Origin: Bordetella genomosp. 10
GTDB lineage: Bacteria > Pseudomonadota > Gammaproteobacteria > Burkholderiales > Burkholderiaceae_B
Length of the DNA stretch: 64,000 nt
Assembly: GCF_002261225.1 (NCBI RefSeq)
Contig: NZ_NEVM01000001.1
Coordinates: forward strand, 310,001-374,000
Reading direction: 5' to 3'
Shown one piece after another: positions 51,832 to 60,620 of the stretch. Both the position numbers and the translations under genes were made by a program. The notes below the pieces were generated by a model. That model saw nothing but the letters and a program-made list of their open reading frames with translations, searched no databases and was not told the origin of the DNA. Positions within the stretch are counted from its first letter, which is position 1. Each line of letters opens with the position of its first letter.

Positions 51832-52070
51832 GGCTACGCTCGCTGTAAAGAGGCTATCTGGATGGTCCGACTATCGGCTTGGCCGGGGCAGCAGCGTAGA
51901 AGATGTTAGGCGGCGGGCACGAGACGAGGAAAATACTTGCTTGCTATAAAAATAAGCATATGTATGGGATATAACGAGCGTAAGTCTGCCGCCTCGTGCG
52001 GAGGTCCCAGCAAGCGGGTATTGATACGCGGAGGATATGCAAGTCAGCGGGCAGTCGCGCTATCCATCGC
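51832..52070. promoter_or_regulatory. control region of the second rhodanese operon
   Basis: Between the LysR stop and the rhodanese start lies a 239-bp stretch with an A+T-rich patch at 51930-51975. It contains TGCT-N9-AGCA (51943-51959), which fits the T-N11-A form of LysR sites, overlapping AAGCATATG (51954-51962) shared with the region before the first rhodanese operon. The minus-strand promoter for the operon is expected here; no exact boxes are claimed. Confidence 0.4.
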
Positions 52071-53012
52071 TCAACTGCCAGATGACCGGAACAGCGTGGG
52101 CGTGGACAGTACTGACAAGGGGATTTCCGCAAGCTCCGCCGCCTTTCCAAGGAAGCCCGCCAACGCGGGGGATCGGGCCTCTCGCCTCGATACGAGGTTC
52201 AGCGGCGCCACATAGGATGATCGGGGAGCCAGCGGCCGGTACGTGACGAACTGCAGGGGAAAAGACCGCACGCTGGCGGCCACTACGGCAATGCCCATGC
52301 CAGTAGCCACCATTCCCAATGCTGCATTGGTGCGCCGGGGCTCATGACGGACTCGTGGTGCAAAGCCTGCCATCTCACAATTCTGTATCAGCGTCCCGCT
52401 CATTCCTCTGTTGGCTTTCTGTATGGGAAGAATGAACTCTTCGTCGTGGAGATCGGCAAGATTGAGGGATTTCGCCTGCGTATACCTGTGCGTGGAGGGC
52501 ATCGCCACGACCAGGGGCTCGTCCGCGAGCCGTTGGGATTCCAAACCTGGATAGTCGGTCGTTTCTGTTCGAATCAGTGCAACGTCCAGGGATTCGTCGT
52601 CAACCGCATTCAGGAGATCCAGCGTTGCCCCATCCTCGATCCTGACCTCCACGTCCGGGTATTGAAGTCGGAAGGCATGTAACAGGGCCTGGGTACGCTC
52701 GTGCAAAAGGGCTGATGTAGTCAGTCCGACCCGCAGCATCGATCGGCAGCCCCGCGCTTGAATGCGCACTTTGGCGATGGCCTGCTCCGATGCCTTGAGC
52801 AACCGCAGAGCTTCGTCGAGGAAGACGCGGCCTGAATCGTTCAGGGTGATCTTGCGCGGACTGCGGTGGAACAGTTGGACGCCGAGCTCGCGCTCCAGGA
52901 TCTGGATCTGCTGAGTTAGAGGAGGCTGACGCATCTGCAGGCGCTTCGCTGCACGCGTTACGTTCTCCTCTTCCGCCACCGCGACGAAGTAGCGGAGATG
53001 GCGTAGTTCCAT
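52071..53012 (-). CDS. LysR-family regulator, paralogue of the one at 39329
   Basis: The 313-residue protein begins MELRHLRYFVAVAEEENVTR and has RQPPLTQQIQILERELGVQL, then an effector domain with GMVATGMGIAVVAASVRSF. ATG 53012 is where homology starts. Unlike the first LysR, it points in the same direction as its presumed target operon. It is 42 bp downstream of a transporter operon, so it may be read through from that promoter. Control of the rhodanese operon is inferred from similarity and position. Confidence 0.9.
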   Translation of the reverse strand: MELRHLRYFVAVAEEENVTRAAKRLQMRQPPLTQQIQILERELGVQLFHRSPRKITLNDSGRVFLDEALRLLKASEQAIAKVRIQARGCRSMLRVGLTTSALLHERTQALLHAFRLQYPDVEVRIEDGATLDLLNAVDDESLDVALIRTETTDYPGLESQRLADEPLVVAMPSTHRYTQAKSLNLADLHDEEFILPIQKANRGMSGTLIQNCEMAGFAPRVRHEPRRTNAALGMVATGMGIAVVAASVRSFPLQFVTYRPLAPRSSYVAPLNLVSRREARSPALAGFLGKAAELAEIPLSVLSTPTLFRSSGS

Positions 53013-53054
53013 GGGAAACTCCTGACGGGGTTGTGGGGGCTCAGGGCCACCCAA

Positions 53055-54008
53055 TCAACTATGGCAGACCAAGCCGTCCTTCAAGGTGGCGACTTCAAAA
53101 CTCACTTCACCGGCGCGCGCCTGGCGTGCTTCCTGCTGCGCGCCGCTGGCGAGCCATCGCCGCACCACCTTGTCCAGGTAGCGCGCCGACTCGCCATCGG
53201 GGCGGCTAAGGATGATCTGCGCACCTTGCCCAGCCCGCACCTTGACGGGGACCGGCTTATAGAAGCGCCAGTCTTCTCGCGCCAGCAGGCGTTTCAGCAC
53301 TTCGTTATCCTCGGCCAGGATGTCGCAGTCGCCGCTCATGAAGGCATAGGCAGCGTGGACGCTGGAAGCGTATACGAGCGGCTGGGCGCCTTGCTCGCCC
53401 GCGAGGCTGGCCGCATAGGGGCTGCCTTGTTGCAGGCACACGCTGTGGCCGGCAGCCTTGTCCGGCAGCGCGGCGCGTAGCGCGATGAGTTCGGCGCGGC
53501 CGGTGATGTAGGGGGTCGACACGACCTGTTCAGCCGACGGTGCACTAACGGCGCCCCCGAGCGGAATGCCATAACGGGTGCCGCCAATGATGAGGTCGGC
53601 CGCGGGCAGGGAAGGCGGCGCCAGCTTGCCGGAGATGCCGGCGGTTTGCTGGCCGGGAGCGGGCAGGTTGACGATGCGCACAGGCACGCCGAGCGTTCCG
53701 GCCACGTAGCGTGCCAAGGCGGCATCATAATCATCCGGCTCGGCCGGCGCGGGCACGCCGGGCGGAGCCGGGCGCGGATAGGCGCGTACGGCCACCACCA
53801 GCTCCCCACGTTGCGTGGCTTGCTGGAGCAGGGGGCCACGGGGCAGGGCTTGCCAATCGGGCGTGCCCGCCACCCCTTCCATCCAAAGTCGCGCGTGGCT
53901 CAAAAAACCATCCTCCGCCGCGGACGACAGGGTCAGCAGGCTTGCCGCCGCGCCGGCCAGGACCAAGCCGGCAATGGTTGCGCGCAAGCGAAAGGAATGC
54001 GACGCCAT
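53055..54008 (-). CDS. periplasmic solute-binding protein, family-3-like
   Basis: The 317-residue protein has a signal peptide (FRLRATIAGLVLAGAAASLL). It then has a family-3-like domain: TQRGELVVAVRAYPRPAPPG, YDAALARYVAGTLGVPVRIV, and ADLIIGGTRYGIPLG; amino-acid and opine binding proteins and some quinate/methanol-related proteins look similar. It is 13 bp downstream of a sulfonate-type permease gene whose unit already has its own NMT1-type binding protein, so it may be an accessory receptor. Cys residues near 194 and 231 could form a disulfide. Ligand unknown. Confidence 0.75.
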   Translation of the reverse strand: MASHSFRLRATIAGLVLAGAAASLLTLSSAAEDGFLSHARLWMEGVAGTPDWQALPRGPLLQQATQRGELVVAVRAYPRPAPPGVPAPAEPDDYDAALARYVAGTLGVPVRIVNLPAPGQQTAGISGKLAPPSLPAADLIIGGTRYGIPLGGAVSAPSAEQVVSTPYITGRAELIALRAALPDKAAGHSVCLQQGSPYAASLAGEQGAQPLVYASSVHAAYAFMSGDCDILAEDNEVLKRLLAREDWRFYKPVPVKVRAGQGAQIILSRPDGESARYLDKVVRRWLASGAQQEARQARAGEVSFEVATLKDGLVCHS

Positions 54009-54021
54009 GACCTGGCCACCC

Positions 54022-54804
54022 TTATGACGCCAGGCTCTGGCGCCAGCGCAGGCTCCAGCGCTCGATCAGCGACAGCACGAAGTTCAGCAGCAATCCCAGC
54101 AGGGCCAGGAGCAGGATGCCCGCGTACATCGACGGGATCTGGAAGACTTCCTGCGAGTTCAACGTCAGGAATCCCAGCCCGGAATGCGCGCCTATCATCT
54201 CGGCCGCCACCAGGGCGGTGATGCAATACGTGCCTGCCAGCCTGACACCCGTGAAGATCGACGGCGCCGCCGCCGGCAACACCACCTTGCGGAAGACAAA
54301 TGCACTGGACGCGCCCATCGAACGGGCGGAGTTGATGAGCAGGGGATCCACCTGCGTGACGCCGCTGATCGTGTTCAGCAACACCGGCCAGAACGAGGCC
54401 CAGAAGATGATGGCCACTTTCGACGATTCGCCAATGCCGAAGAACAGGATGAATACCGGGAACAGGGCCAATGCCGAGGTCTGCCGGAACAACTGCAGGA
54501 TGGGGCCCAGCACCCTCGCGAGCCGGGGCAGGCGTCCCATCAGCAGGCCGAGCAGGACGCCCAATCCGATGGCGAGCAGCAGGCCCCAGAGGGAACGTTG
54601 CAAGCTGGCCCAGATGTGCTTGAACAGTTGGCCTTGCGAGAACAACTGCTCGATCGCCTGCAGCACTTGGGAAGGCGGGCTGAGGTACGCTTCACTCACC
54701 ACATGCAGACGGGGCAGCAGCTCCCACAGGACCAGAAACCCGGCGATCCCCACCAGCCCCAGCCCGTGGTCGCGCAGCCGGCCGCGCGCGCTGTATCGGC
54801 TCAT
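54022..54804 (-). CDS. ABC transporter permease, SsuC/TauC type
   Basis: The 260-residue protein has about six hydrophobic helices with the loop [20 protein letters not shown] and [20 protein letters not shown], as in NitT/TauT permeases. It overlaps the ATPase gene by four bases. It is less similar to the two SsuC proteins of region 14-24 kb than they are to each other, so it is a separate transporter. Confidence 0.92.
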   Translation of the reverse strand: MSRYSARGRLRDHGLGLVGIAGFLVLWELLPRLHVVSEAYLSPPSQVLQAIEQLFSQGQLFKHIWASLQRSLWGLLLAIGLGVLLGLLMGRLPRLARVLGPILQLFRQTSALALFPVFILFFGIGESSKVAIIFWASFWPVLLNTISGVTQVDPLLINSARSMGASSAFVFRKVVLPAAAPSIFTGVRLAGTYCITALVAAEMIGAHSGLGFLTLNSQEVFQIPSMYAGILLLALLGLLLNFVLSLIERWSLRWRQSLAS

Positions 54805-55673
54805 GGCGTGGCCTCCGCGGTGCGCGCCTCGTTGCCGCGCTCGGCGGGATTGGCGGTGGCGCCCAATGGCCGCGGCGTTGCCGCGGGATTGAGAAACTGC
54901 ACTTCGTCCTTGAGGATGTCCCAGGCACGCTGGCGCAGGTGGACAAAGGCCTCGGTGTTGCGCAGTTCCGGATTGCGTGGACGAGGCAGGGGCACGTCGA
55001 TGATTTCCTTGATAGTGCCGGGGCGCTTCGTCATCACCGCGATCCGGTCGGACAGGAATATGGCCTCGTCCAGGCTATGGGTAATGAACACGATGGTCTT
55101 CTTGTGCTGCTCCCAGATGCGCAGCAGTTCGTACTGCAGGATTTCGCGAGTCTGCGCGTCGAGGGCCGCGAAGGGTTCATCCATCAGCAGCACGTCGGGC
55201 TTGTAGGCGAGCGACCGGGCGATCGCCACGCGCTGCTTCATGCCGCCCGAAATCTCGTGCGGGTAACGGTTGCCGAATCCATCCAGACCCACCAGTTGCA
55301 GGTATTCCTGCGCGACGCGGCGGCGCTCCCGTTTGGGAACGCCGCGTATCTCCAGGCCGAATTCGATATTCTCCAGCACGGTCTGCCAGGGAAACAGCGC
55401 ATAGCCTTGGAACACGACACCCTGGTTGGGATTGATGCCCTTGAGTTCCTGCCCGTTGATGGCGACGCTGCCCGCGCTGCGCTCGGTCAGTCCCGCCAGG
55501 ATGCTCAGAAACGTCGACTTGCCGCAGCCTGACGGCCCCAGAATGGAGATGAATTCGCCTTCGCGTATGTCCAGATCGAAGTCGTGCAGCACGCTGATGG
55601 TGCTGCGTCTGCCGTTCTCGTCGCGTGCGGCGTACTCCTTGCCCAAGCCCCGCGTGGAGATCTTCTCCGTCAT
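54801..55673 (-). CDS. ABC transporter ATP-binding protein, SsuB/TauB type
   Basis: The 290-residue ATPase has [76 protein letters not shown] and the switch His in [12 protein letters not shown] 55673 fixes the start; the longer frame to 55826 overlaps the binding-protein gene. A tail of about 35 residues beyond the ATPase core is Ala/Pro-rich. It follows the binding-protein gene by 4 bp. Confidence 0.92.
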   Translation of the reverse strand: MTEKISTRGLGKEYAARDENGRRSTISVLHDFDLDIREGEFISILGPSGCGKSTFLSILAGLTERSAGSVAINGQELKGINPNQGVVFQGYALFPWQTVLENIEFGLEIRGVPKRERRRVAQEYLQLVGLDGFGNRYPHEISGGMKQRVAIARSLAYKPDVLLMDEPFAALDAQTREILQYELLRIWEQHKKTIVFITHSLDEAIFLSDRIAVMTKRPGTIKEIIDVPLPRPRNPELRNTEAFVHLRQRAWDILKDEVQFLNPAATPRPLGATANPAERGNEARTAEATP

Positions 55674-55677
55674 GGGT

Positions 55678-56688
55678 TCAGGCTGCCTTGGCGTAAGGAT
55701 TGAAGTCGTTCGTGTAGATGTCCTTGACCGTGACCTTGCCCTTTTGCAGCTTGCCTTCGCGCTCCAGTACATCGATGTAGTACTGGATTGGGGGTTCGGT
55801 GACGACCAGGTTTTCCACATAGGCATATCGGTCCACGAATTCGAGCTTCAAGTTGGTGCGCTTGGAGATCAGCTTGCGGGCTTCCTCGGGATTTGCGTTG
55901 ACCCAGTTGCCGGCCTTGGCGATGGCGGTGACCACGTCGCGCACGGCCTGCGGATGTTCCTTGATGAACTTGCCGTGAGCGCTATACGGAGACATCCCTC
56001 CCAGGCCGCCGTCCAGGTCGTAATCACTCCACAGGCGGGTCAACTGGGGAGACTTGTCGGCGCGGCCCGAGAAGGGCGCGTGGATGATCGCGAGGTCGGT
56101 GTTGCCGGTTACCAACGTCTGCTCGGCGTTGTCATCCGGGACGACAACGAAGTTGACCTTGTTGGGATCCACGCCGTTCTGGCGCATCCAGGTCTTGGTC
56201 ACGAACTCCGCGCAGGCGCCGAAGCTGTTGAACCCGATGGTCTTGCCTTCCAGGTCCTTCGGCTTGCTGATGCCACTATCTTTGCGCACGAAGTACTTCA
56301 TGTGCGGCGCTTCCTGCAGCGTCTTGCCACCCGCCGCGACGACCTTGATGTCGCCGCCCGCGGCCACGGCGGAGATCACCAGCGGCACCATGCGGGAGCC
56401 GAAGTCGATTTCGCCGATGCTTGTCAGCGGGATGATCTGCGGCGAGGACACGCGGCCGATGTACTCCGGACGTGTCGTGGTGCCTTCGAAATAACCCAGG
56501 TCCTCGGCCAGGTAGATCAGGTCGAACGACGGGTTCAGTGGATACTTGAATGTCGTCTTGTCGCCGACCGCGCGCACGATGGCGGGTGCCGCGAGCAAGC
56601 TGGCGCCGGCGCCGAACATGGCCAAGGAGCCGATTTTCCCGAGGGCGTTACGGCGAGCTTTGAAGGTGGACGTAGCGGTATCAGTCAT
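55678..56688 (-). CDS. ABC transporter substrate-binding protein, NMT1/NitT type
   Basis: The 336-residue protein has a leader with [20 protein letters not shown] and the NitT fold: [40 protein letters not shown] and [23 protein letters not shown] 56688 begins the leader; the upstream ATG at 56724 adds a short proline-rich stretch without homology. It is the first gene of the four-gene transport unit that ends at 53055. The ligand could be a sulfonate, a nitrile or a pyrimidine-like compound. Confidence 0.88.
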   Translation of the reverse strand: MTDTATSTFKARRNALGKIGSLAMFGAGASLLAAPAIVRAVGDKTTFKYPLNPSFDLIYLAEDLGYFEGTTTRPEYIGRVSSPQIIPLTSIGEIDFGSRMVPLVISAVAAGGDIKVVAAGGKTLQEAPHMKYFVRKDSGISKPKDLEGKTIGFNSFGACAEFVTKTWMRQNGVDPNKVNFVVVPDDNAEQTLVTGNTDLAIIHAPFSGRADKSPQLTRLWSDYDLDGGLGGMSPYSAHGKFIKEHPQAVRDVVTAIAKAGNWVNANPEEARKLISKRTNLKLEFVDRYAYVENLVVTEPPIQYYIDVLEREGKLQKGKVTVKDIYTNDFNPYAKAA

Positions 56689-56782
56689 GGATGGGGCTGG
56701 GCTCGGAGGATGGAAATATGGCACCGTGTGAGCCGCAAAGTGTACGAGTCGTCATTTGCCCCACTTAATACTTTTTCCAGAT

Positions 56783-56842
56783 AAAAAAATGCCGTGGCGC
56801 CGCGAGGGACGATGCGATTCGTTCCTCGCGGCGCCACGGCAT
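56783..56842 (-). terminator. strong intrinsic terminator of the TetR-tct-PrpD operon
   Basis: A perfect 19-bp inverted repeat (56789-56807 and 56824-56842, rich in G+C) forms a long stem with a 16-nt loop. On the minus strand it is followed at once by seven T residues (56783-56789). It begins 25 bp past the stop of the last PrpD gene (56868). It is the clearest rho-independent terminator in the window. Confidence 0.9.
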
Positions 56843-56867
56843 CCCCGCGCGACCACGGGTTGCAGCG

Positions 56868-58229
56868 CTATTTCTCGCCTTTGAGCAGCGTATCGATGCG
56901 GGCCAGCGTGCCGGCTTCACCGAACCGCCAGGCGGCATCGAGCAGCGCGTCCGCCGCCGTGACCCCGATGACCGGTTCCGCCAAAGCGCGGAATTTCTCC
57001 GTCAGTCCCGCATCCGGCACCGGGTTCTCGGGATGCCCCAGGATGACGCTGGTGCTCTCCCGCAGCACATCGCCATCGGCCAGTTCGACCGTCACATGGG
57101 CTGACGCGGGCGACTGGCCCACGACAGGCTCGATCTCGATGCGCGGCAGCAGCGCCTTTATGCGCGGGTCCGCCAGGGTTTCGTCGACGAAATCGGTCCA
57201 TGCCAGGCGGTAGCCGCTCAAGGCCATCGCCACGCAGCAGGCCACGCTGAACTTGGCCTCCAATCCCGTCGAGGGCGCGGTCTTGCCCGCCGTGACCAGG
57301 GCGCCGGGATGCACCTTGACGCGGACGCGCTTCACATCGCGGCCCCGGATGGCATCGACCAATGCCTGTGCCGTCTGGGCCGATGCATGTGTCGCCCGGC
57401 AGCTTGCGTAGAGCTTGTAGCCATTGCGCAGCAGCTCGTAACGGGCGTCGAAATCCAGCGGCGGAACCTCTACCTGGCGGTCCTGGATGAACGCATCCAG
57501 CCAGCCTCCCTGGAGTTCGAACGCATGATTCGCGCCGATGTAGCCCTCGGCCGCCAGATCGGCCGCCAGGATACCGTCCATCGCCGCCTTGCCCGCATGG
57601 AAGGGTTTGCCATGCGTGCCGAAGGACGCCACCAGGCCCCCGGCCGTGGTCGCGGCATTGCTCAGGGCGTGCAGCGAGCGCGTGGCATCCAGTCCATACA
57701 GGCTGGCTGCCACCGCCGCCGCGCCCATGCGCCCGACCACCGACGTGGGATGAAAGCCCTTGCGCTGAAGGCTGCGGCCGACGCCCGGCACGAAGCCGCC
57801 GCCCAGCCTTGCCATGACTTCCACGCCGGCCACGAAGGCCGCCAGGACGCGTTGCTCGTCGTCGCCATGCTCCTGGCCTATGGCCAAGGCCGTGGACCAG
57901 CAGGGGGCGCCGGGATGCCCAGCGCCAAGATAATGGACGTCGTCGTAGTCCATGGCATGCACCGCGGTGCCATTGACCAGCGCCGCCAAGGCAGGCGTGG
58001 TGGTCCCGCCCAGGACGATGCGGGCTTTACCGCGCGCCTGCCAGCGGCGCACGGTGCCGCGCAGCGGGACGACCACGGGATCGTGCGCGGCCACCAGAGC
58101 CAGCCCCAGGTAGTCGACCAATGCTCGGCGGGCCTCGTGCAGGACTTCGTCCGGATGGCGCCGCTGCTGGCTATCCGCGATATAGCGGCCCAGGGTCTCG
58201 CCACGTTCGTTGATACGTGTTTGGGTCAT
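56868..58229 (-). CDS. MmgE/PrpD-family protein
   Basis: The 453-residue protein shows DYLGLALVAAHDPVVVPLRG, VNGTAVHAMDYDDVHYLGAG, GFHPTSVVGRMGAAAVAASL and KFSVACCVAMALSGY, the superfamily pattern. ATG 58229 lies one base past the stop of the paralogous gene (TGACATG); the frame extends to a TTG at 58253, which is rejected. It is the last gene before the terminator. As part of a tricarboxylate-type transporter operon it probably dehydrates or epimerises the imported carboxylate. Confidence 0.9.
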   Translation of the reverse strand: MTQTRINERGETLGRYIADSQQRRHPDEVLHEARRALVDYLGLALVAAHDPVVVPLRGTVRRWQARGKARIVLGGTTTPALAALVNGTAVHAMDYDDVHYLGAGHPGAPCWSTALAIGQEHGDDEQRVLAAFVAGVEVMARLGGGFVPGVGRSLQRKGFHPTSVVGRMGAAAVAASLYGLDATRSLHALSNAATTAGGLVASFGTHGKPFHAGKAAMDGILAADLAAEGYIGANHAFELQGGWLDAFIQDRQVEVPPLDFDARYELLRNGYKLYASCRATHASAQTAQALVDAIRGRDVKRVRVKVHPGALVTAGKTAPSTGLEAKFSVACCVAMALSGYRLAWTDFVDETLADPRIKALLPRIEIEPVVGQSPASAHVTVELADGDVLRESTSVILGHPENPVPDAGLTEKFRALAEPVIGVTAADALLDAAWRFGEAGTLARIDTLLKGEK

Positions 58230-58230
58230 G

Positions 58231-59565
58231 TCAGGCGTACTGATCCTGTTCAAGGCGTTGCAATAAAGCCTCGGCAGCCGCCGGCGTCAGCACGCGGCCC
58301 GCGCAGTTGAGGAATTTCTGCTCAAGCGTTTCGGCGCTGAGCGGCAGGTCATGGGTGGTGCCCACCGCCGCCTCCACATAGCGCTCGTGGACCTGGCCGC
58401 CGTTTGTCCGGATGACGACCGTCGCGCCGCTCGGGTTATCGCGCTCATAGACGGACAGGCTCACTTTGGGCATCAAGGCGCGTGTCGCCGTGTCGTTGAA
58501 GCGGCTTTCATGCTCGAAATCTTCCATCGTGATGGCGCCCTGGACCAGCGCGCGTGCCACGGCGTAGCTGGTCGAGAACTTGCCGCCCAGCGGATCCACC
58601 GGATTCGGCACGTTGATGTGCGGGAAACGAATGGCATGGACGCCGATCGCCACGCTGGCGATATCGTCGGGGCGCAGATCATGTTCCGCACGCAGTGCCA
58701 ACACGCCATCGAGCACCGGCGCCAGCGCGAAGCAGCAGGGGTAGCGCTTCTGCTTTACGCCTTTCTCGCGGTCCAGGATGCGCGGTTCAGCGTCCCAGTC
58801 TTCCGTCAGGAACTGGGGCGCATACGTGTCGGGGCCGCCGTTGAACACCGCGAAATAGCCCTGCGGATGCTCGAAGGCCTGCGCGCCGGCGGTGTGGCCG
58901 TTCTTCGCGAGCAACACGGCGAGCAGGGCGTTGCGGTTCGCGTGGCCGACGATCAGCGGCTTGGTCATGCTGCCGAAGTTGGACTTGATGCCGGCGGCGA
59001 AGGACGCCGCTATGCCCAGGGCCGTGGCCAGTTGCGCTTCGTTCAACGCCAGCAATACGCCCGCCGCCGCCACGGCGCCGAAAATGCCGATGGTGGTGGT
59101 CGGGTGCCAGCCGTGCGTATATTGGCGTCGCCCGACCGTGCTGCCCAGGCGCGCCACGGCCTCGAAGCCGGTGATGTAGGCCTGGAGCAGCGTTTGGCCA
59201 TCTATGCCGTGTTCGTCGGCGACGGCCAGCGCGGCCGGCAGGATGGCGACCGATGGATGCCCGTGCAGGTAGGAGTTGGAGTCGTCGTAATCCAGCATGT
59301 GCGCGGCCTGCCCGTTGAGCAGCGCGGCATCCAGGCTGTTGAGCCTGAGGTCGGTGCCCAGCACGCGGGATTTGCCTTGCGCCGCTGTGGGCTCGATCAC
59401 CGAGCGCAGGATGGCGCTGCCGTCATGGCGGCTGCCTGCCAGCGTGACGCCAATCGTATCGATGATGGCGGAACGAGCGCGCACGAAGGCGGCTTCGGGT
59501 AATTGACGGCGCGAGAAGGCCAGGATGTTGCGGGCGAAAGCCAGCGAAATGGGGAGGGTGGTCAT
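58231..59565 (-). CDS. MmgE/PrpD-family protein
   Basis: The 444-residue protein shows ALLNGQAAHMLDYDDSNSYL, THGWHPTTTIGIFGAVAAAG and QKRYPCCFALAPVLDGVLAL. It is a divergent paralogue of the next gene in the operon, not a recent copy. Two adjacent PrpD proteins may form a hetero-oligomer or act on different stereoisomers. It lies 41 bp after the tctC gene. Confidence 0.9.
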   Translation of the reverse strand: MTTLPISLAFARNILAFSRRQLPEAAFVRARSAIIDTIGVTLAGSRHDGSAILRSVIEPTAAQGKSRVLGTDLRLNSLDAALLNGQAAHMLDYDDSNSYLHGHPSVAILPAALAVADEHGIDGQTLLQAYITGFEAVARLGSTVGRRQYTHGWHPTTTIGIFGAVAAAGVLLALNEAQLATALGIAASFAAGIKSNFGSMTKPLIVGHANRNALLAVLLAKNGHTAGAQAFEHPQGYFAVFNGGPDTYAPQFLTEDWDAEPRILDREKGVKQKRYPCCFALAPVLDGVLALRAEHDLRPDDIASVAIGVHAIRFPHINVPNPVDPLGGKFSTSYAVARALVQGAITMEDFEHESRFNDTATRALMPKVSLSVYERDNPSGATVVIRTNGGQVHERYVEAAVGTTHDLPLSAETLEQKFLNCAGRVLTPAAAEALLQRLEQDQYA

Positions 59566-59606
59566 GGTCGTCCGTGTTCAGGGTAGGCGTCGATGCGTGT
59601 GTGGAT

Positions 59607-60620
59607 TCAACGGCTGAAGCCGCCAAGCAATTCGCGGAAGCGCTTGTCCTCGCTCCGCAGATAGGCGGCGGTCTGGGCGCTGTCCAGGCGGTGCGCCACC
59701 AGCAGTTCGGCATCCAGCATGGCCTTCCATTCGGCGGTGGCGGTGATGGCTGCGAATGCCTTGTCCCAATACGCGACCTGGGCAGGCGTCAGTCCGGGCG
59801 GCGCCAGAACGCCCCGCCAGGCGGGCACGACGACGTCGTAGCCCAATTCACGCCACGTGGGCACCTGCGCAAGGGGGCCGGTGGCGCGCTCGGCGCTGGC
59901 GACGGCGATGTAGCGCAAATCGCGCGATTCAACGAAAGGATTCAGCGCGAAAGGCGTGGTGACGGCGACTTCCACGTGCCCGCCTATGGTTGCCGTCACG
60001 CCCTCCGTGGACGAGTTGAAGCTGATGGCCTTGATCTTCTTCAGGTCCAGGCCCAGTTGTTTCGCCAGGAGCAGCACGCTGACGTGGTTGGTGGTGCCTA
60101 TCCCGGACGAGATGGAGAACGACACCGAGGCCGGGTCCTGTTTCAGTCTGGCGATGAGGTCGGCCGGTGTCTTGATCGACGATTTGCTGCCGACCGCGAA
60201 GACCATCAGTTCATCGAACAGGATGGAGATGGGTGTGAACTGCGAGTACGAGATCGGACTGCGGCCCAGGATATTGTTGGACAGCACGACGCCGCCGACG
60301 ACCTGCAGGATATTGGCCTCCTTGGCGTGCTTGAGCGTATAGGCCATCGCGACGGCGTGGCCGCCGCCTGGGCGGTTGGACACGACGCTGCCCGCCGGGG
60401 CATAGCCGGCTTGCTTCAGGAAGCGCTCCACGTCCCGGCCGGTGCGATCCTGCGCGCCGCCAGGGCCCACGCCGACGACGATTTCCACGGGGCGGTCGGG
60501 AACCCATGCGCCGGCTGGGGATTGAGCGCGGGACAAAGCCGGCAGCGCAGCCCATCCCAAGCCGGCGGAAGCGGCAAGAAGGGCGCGGCGGCGCGGCAGG
60601 GAGATCGGATCAGGATTCAT
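59607..60620 (-). CDS. tctC: tripartite tricarboxylate transporter binding protein (TctC/Bug)
   Basis: The 337-residue protein has a twin-arginine-like leader (LPRRRALLAASAGLGWAALP) and the Bug motifs VEIVVGVGPGGAQDRTGRDV and VVSNRPGGGHAVAMAYTLK. Its ATG (60620) lies inside the end of tctA, an 11-bp overlap; the earlier in-frame ATG at 60668 would place non-family sequence before the leader. It delivers a carboxylated compound to TctAB. Confidence 0.9.
   Translation of the reverse strand: MNPDPISLPRRRALLAASAGLGWAALPALSRAQSPAGAWVPDRPVEIVVGVGPGGAQDRTGRDVERFLKQAGYAPAGSVVSNRPGGGHAVAMAYTLKHAKEANILQVVGGVVLSNNILGRSPISYSQFTPISILFDELMVFAVGSKSSIKTPADLIARLKQDPASVSFSISSGIGTTNHVSVLLLAKQLGLDLKKIKAISFNSSTEGVTATIGGHVEVAVTTPFALNPFVESRDLRYIAVASAERATGPLAQVPTWRELGYDVVVPAWRGVLAPPGLTPAQVAYWDKAFAAITATAEWKAMLDAELLVAHRLDSAQTAAYLRSEDKRFRELLGGFSR

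Noticed and set aside
51944..52150. 68-codon minus-strand ORF between LysR and the rhodanese gene
   Set aside because: It overlaps the LysR gene and an A+T-rich control region and has no protein-like features.
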